From Yinghuangia sp035454725 (GTDB lineage: Bacteria > Actinomycetota > Actinomycetes > Streptomycetales > Streptomycetaceae): 64,000 bases of DNA. The position numbers were made by a program, and so were the translations under genes. The notes below the pieces were generated by a model. That model had not been told where the DNA came from. It saw nothing but the letters and a program-made list of their open reading frames with translations, and did no database searches. The stretch is taken from assembly GCF_051388935.1 (NCBI RefSeq), contig NZ_JBPKBI010000001.1:1136174-1200173 (forward strand), read 5' to 3'. Positions 62,160-64,000 of this stretch are shown one piece after another; position 1 is the stretch's first letter; the number at the start of each line of letters is the position of its first letter.

Positions 62160-63848
62160 TCAATGGCCCCGCGAGTGCGGTCGGACGTACGTGTATCCGG
62201 CAGGCAATTCCGCCGGTCCGGTCAACCGGTATCGGAGCCGGTCCTCGCGATACAACTCGCGCTGCTCGTCGCTCGCCTCTCGCCCGAGGTGACCGATGCG
62301 TCGAAGGAAACCGGCTACTTGGTGCTGCGAGACCAACCCTGTCGAGGTCGGAACGGATGTGGTCGACGGGTCATGCGCAAACGGCGTTGTCGGGTAGGCG
62401 AGCTGCGGTTTGTAGCAGACGAGTTCGGCCGGCTGTTGGTGGGCGCGTGCGGGATGGTGTGTGCGGCCGTCCGGCCCCCGGCTTCCCCACATCACGGTGA
62501 GACGCCCCTGCGCGAGTAGTCCGGCGAGCGTTCCCTCGACGCGGTCGTTGCCGATGTGCACGTCGACACGGAGGTCGGACAGGACGGCGCGTACCGCCGC
62601 CGGCACGTCCGACCGTCCGAGCAGCGCCCGGCCGTCGCGGTCCAGCAAGCCAAGGCGGCGGATCGCGGCCGGAACGATTCGGTAGGTGTCATGCCGGTCT
62701 CGGGGAGCCGCACAGCGGACGGACAAACCATCTCGCGTCAGTACCCTGGGGTCGTAGCGGTGTTCGAGTAGCTCGCCGTCGACGGTGACGGGCCTGTCGA
62801 GCAACCGTGTGTGGGCGCGGATCGTGCGGCTGCCGTAAGGCCACTCGAACCACAGCCACAGGCCTGGCGTGAAGACGGACGGCCAGGAGACCCCGTCGAG
62901 CCGGACGCCCTCACCGTGGGAAACGACATTCACCGTGTGCGAGGCGGCGTTGGCCGACAATGCACTGCCCGGATGATCCAGTTCCAGGCGGACGGATAGT
63001 GAATCGACGCAGTCGGAACGGCCGTCGACGCCGCACAGCCGCCGGGCGACGTGGGCGGGAACAGGGGCATACCCTGCCACAACGTCGGCTCGTCGCAGCG
63101 GCTGCGCCCAAGCCAGGACGGGCCCGTCGGCATCGACCTCGACCGCAGTGTCGAGCTCGCTGTCGTCAGGCCACCACGGCGGGACCGAGGTACCTCGGTG
63201 TGCCGGCGAAGAATCCGGCGTACTCACCGGTTCTGTCCAAGCTGGATTGGCGGGTGGGCTCGTTGACCCGCCGGGAGCCGGAGAGGGGACCGGCGCTTGC
63301 TCCGCAGACGGCTCCGCATCCCGTACGGTCGCGGCTGCCGGGGGATCCGGGTGCTGGGACGCCAGGCTTTCCGCCCAACCGAGGCCGAGCGGTTCGAGAA
63401 CGAAATCCTCGCTGGGAACCGGCTGTTCTGCCTTCGCCGACGCGCGCCAGACGCCACCGCCCAGCCAACGATCGTCGAGTGTCAAGCGCACTCCGGACGG
63501 GAGCAGGCCGGTCTTCTCGTCCTGTTCGCGCAGTGCGTAGTCGGACACCACGGCGTTGGCGTGGCAAACAGCCGTCGGATAGTCCGTTCCCTGAATGTGG
63601 CGTTGCCAGTTGGGGTTGCCCAGGATCAGGGCGCCCACGGCTGTGTACACCGGGCCGTCGGGAAAGCTCCGTCGTCCTGACCGACGAATCGCCGGCTTGA
63701 CCGCGGATTCAGCCAAGCCGATCAGATCGTCGCGGCCGAGGGCCCCTGGATGTGCGAGTCGCTGCGCCAGCGAAGCGCGGGGGAAGGCGTAGTCACCCCA
63801 CAAGCGAACCGTGTCGAGTGATGCCAGCGCTTCCCGGACCGTCCTCAT
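62160..63848 (-). CDS. Unrecognised protein, partner of the giant ATPase
   Basis: About 562 residues with no family I recognise. Residues about 1-135 are globular (LWGDYAFPRASLAQRL; YTAVGALILGNPNWQRHI). A Pro/Ser-rich linker (about 165-215) follows, then a beta-rich C-terminal region (WLWFEWPYGSRTIRAHTRLLDR; GLLAQGRLTVMWGSRG). The N-terminus is uncertain: the frame stays open from 63848 to 63950 and reads plausibly (VLLDPGYGEEDLFFAVKGL) but has no ATG or GTG. The true start may therefore have been removed by a rearrangement near 63.95 kb. It precedes the ATPase gene by 48 bp in the same operon. Confidence 0.65.
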   Translation of the reverse strand: MRTVREALASLDTVRLWGDYAFPRASLAQRLAHPGALGRDDLIGLAESAVKPAIRRSGRRSFPDGPVYTAVGALILGNPNWQRHIQGTDYPTAVCHANAVVSDYALREQDEKTGLLPSGVRLTLDDRWLGGGVWRASAKAEQPVPSEDFVLEPLGLGWAESLASQHPDPPAAATVRDAEPSAEQAPVPSPAPGGSTSPPANPAWTEPVSTPDSSPAHRGTSVPPWWPDDSELDTAVEVDADGPVLAWAQPLRRADVVAGYAPVPAHVARRLCGVDGRSDCVDSLSVRLELDHPGSALSANAASHTVNVVSHGEGVRLDGVSWPSVFTPGLWLWFEWPYGSRTIRAHTRLLDRPVTVDGELLEHRYDPRVLTRDGLSVRCAAPRDRHDTYRIVPAAIRRLGLLDRDGRALLGRSDVPAAVRAVLSDLRVDVHIGNDRVEGTLAGLLAQGRLTVMWGSRGPDGRTHHPARAHQQPAELVCYKPQLAYPTTPFAHDPSTTSVPTSTGLVSQHQVAGFLRRIGHLGREASDEQRELYREDRLRYRLTGPAELPAGYTYVRPHSRGH

Positions 63849-63950
63849 CAAGCCTTTGACCGCGAAGAAGAGATCCTCCTCGCCGTACCCGGGATCGAGC
63901 AGGACGGGCAGGGGCAGCGGCGCCAGAGCGCTGGAAGCTCCTATAGATCG

Positions 63951-64000
63951 TCAAGCGGTCTGTAGGGCTGGTGGTCGGATGATGGTTTGGCGGGCGAGGT
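63951..64000 (-). CDS. C-terminal tip of an unidentified upstream gene
   Basis: On the minus strand the last 50 bases read LARQTIIRPPALQTA followed by TGA (63951-63953). The short basic tail is compatible with a transposase C-terminus, but 16 codons are too few for an assignment. It matters because it ends right where the next gene's frame begins without a start codon. Confidence 0.25.
   Translation of the reverse strand, partial: LARQTIIRPPALQTA

Noticed and set aside
57000..62519. Long plus-strand frames opposite the giant ATPase
   Set aside because: Antisense shadows; the minus strand has Walker motifs, a coiled coil and a proper ribosome binding site.
1..64000. CRISPR array, tRNA, rRNA, integrase or attachment site
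   Set aside because: No regularly spaced repeats, tRNA-like cloverleaf, rRNA stretch or recombinase motif was noticed anywhere in the window.

Overview
The window is very GC-rich DNA from an actinomycete, most likely a member of the Streptomycetaceae. The evidence is GTG/TTG starts with strong G-rich ribosome binding sites, a Streptomyces-type MetG, DUF5753/DUF397 regulator pairs, a GAF/PAS-SpoIIE phosphatase with a histidine-kinase-like ATPase domain, and LGFP-repeat surface proteins. No rRNA, tRNA, CRISPR array, integrase or complete insertion sequence was seen. An assembly gap (Ns) lies at 55910-55997.

Layout. (1) 1-8.0 kb is ordinary chromosome: a LuxR/LAL-type regulator cut by the window edge, an aminoglycoside-phosphotransferase-like kinase, a DUF4180 protein, a YCII protein, a dienelactone-hydrolase-like enzyme and a large SpoIIE phosphatase. 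(2) 8.4-14.0 kb is a small accessory patch: a relic of a DUF262 gene, an AbiEi-like antitoxin-family protein, a 1042-residue NACHT-LRR protein resembling bacterial NLR defence proteins, and a DUF397/DUF5753 pair whose regulator has lost its DNA-binding domain. (3) 14.3-18.0 kb returns to housekeeping: hydrolase, glyoxalase-fold protein, DUF4259 protein and metG with a clear terminator. (4) 18.8-25 kb: a trypsin-like protease without a signal peptide, a zinc-ribbon protein, and two tandem paralogous nuclease-helicase fusions (DUF2075). Both fusions are preceded by the same hairpin, which buries the ribosome binding site.

(5) 25-55.8 kb, all on the minus strand except for an insert, is a type 2 BREX (Pgl) phage-defence locus: pglW-pglX, then pglY-pglZ-brxD-brxHI, apparently continued by a DUF262 protein and a CBS-domain protein ending in an RX4H HEPN-like motif. 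pglX and pglY are separated by 8.7 kb of other genes (38.6-47.2 kb): two LGFP-repeat exported proteins, a winged-helix protein, a possibly frameshifted small gene and an intact DUF5753-DUF397 pair. The middle of pglX is markedly less GC-rich than its ends, suggesting replacement of the target-recognition region. (6) 56-63.9 kb, upstream of pglW on the same strand, is an unrecognised two-gene operon: a 563-residue protein whose 5' end looks disturbed, and a 2007-residue coiled-coil/P-loop ATPase.

The genes therefore form a defence island assembled beside metG. BREX would supply methylation-based exclusion. The DUF262/HEPN pair, the DUF2075 pair, the NLR-like protein and perhaps the ATPase operon would add further layers. 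These anti-phage roles are inferred from family and context; only domain content and gene order are seen directly.
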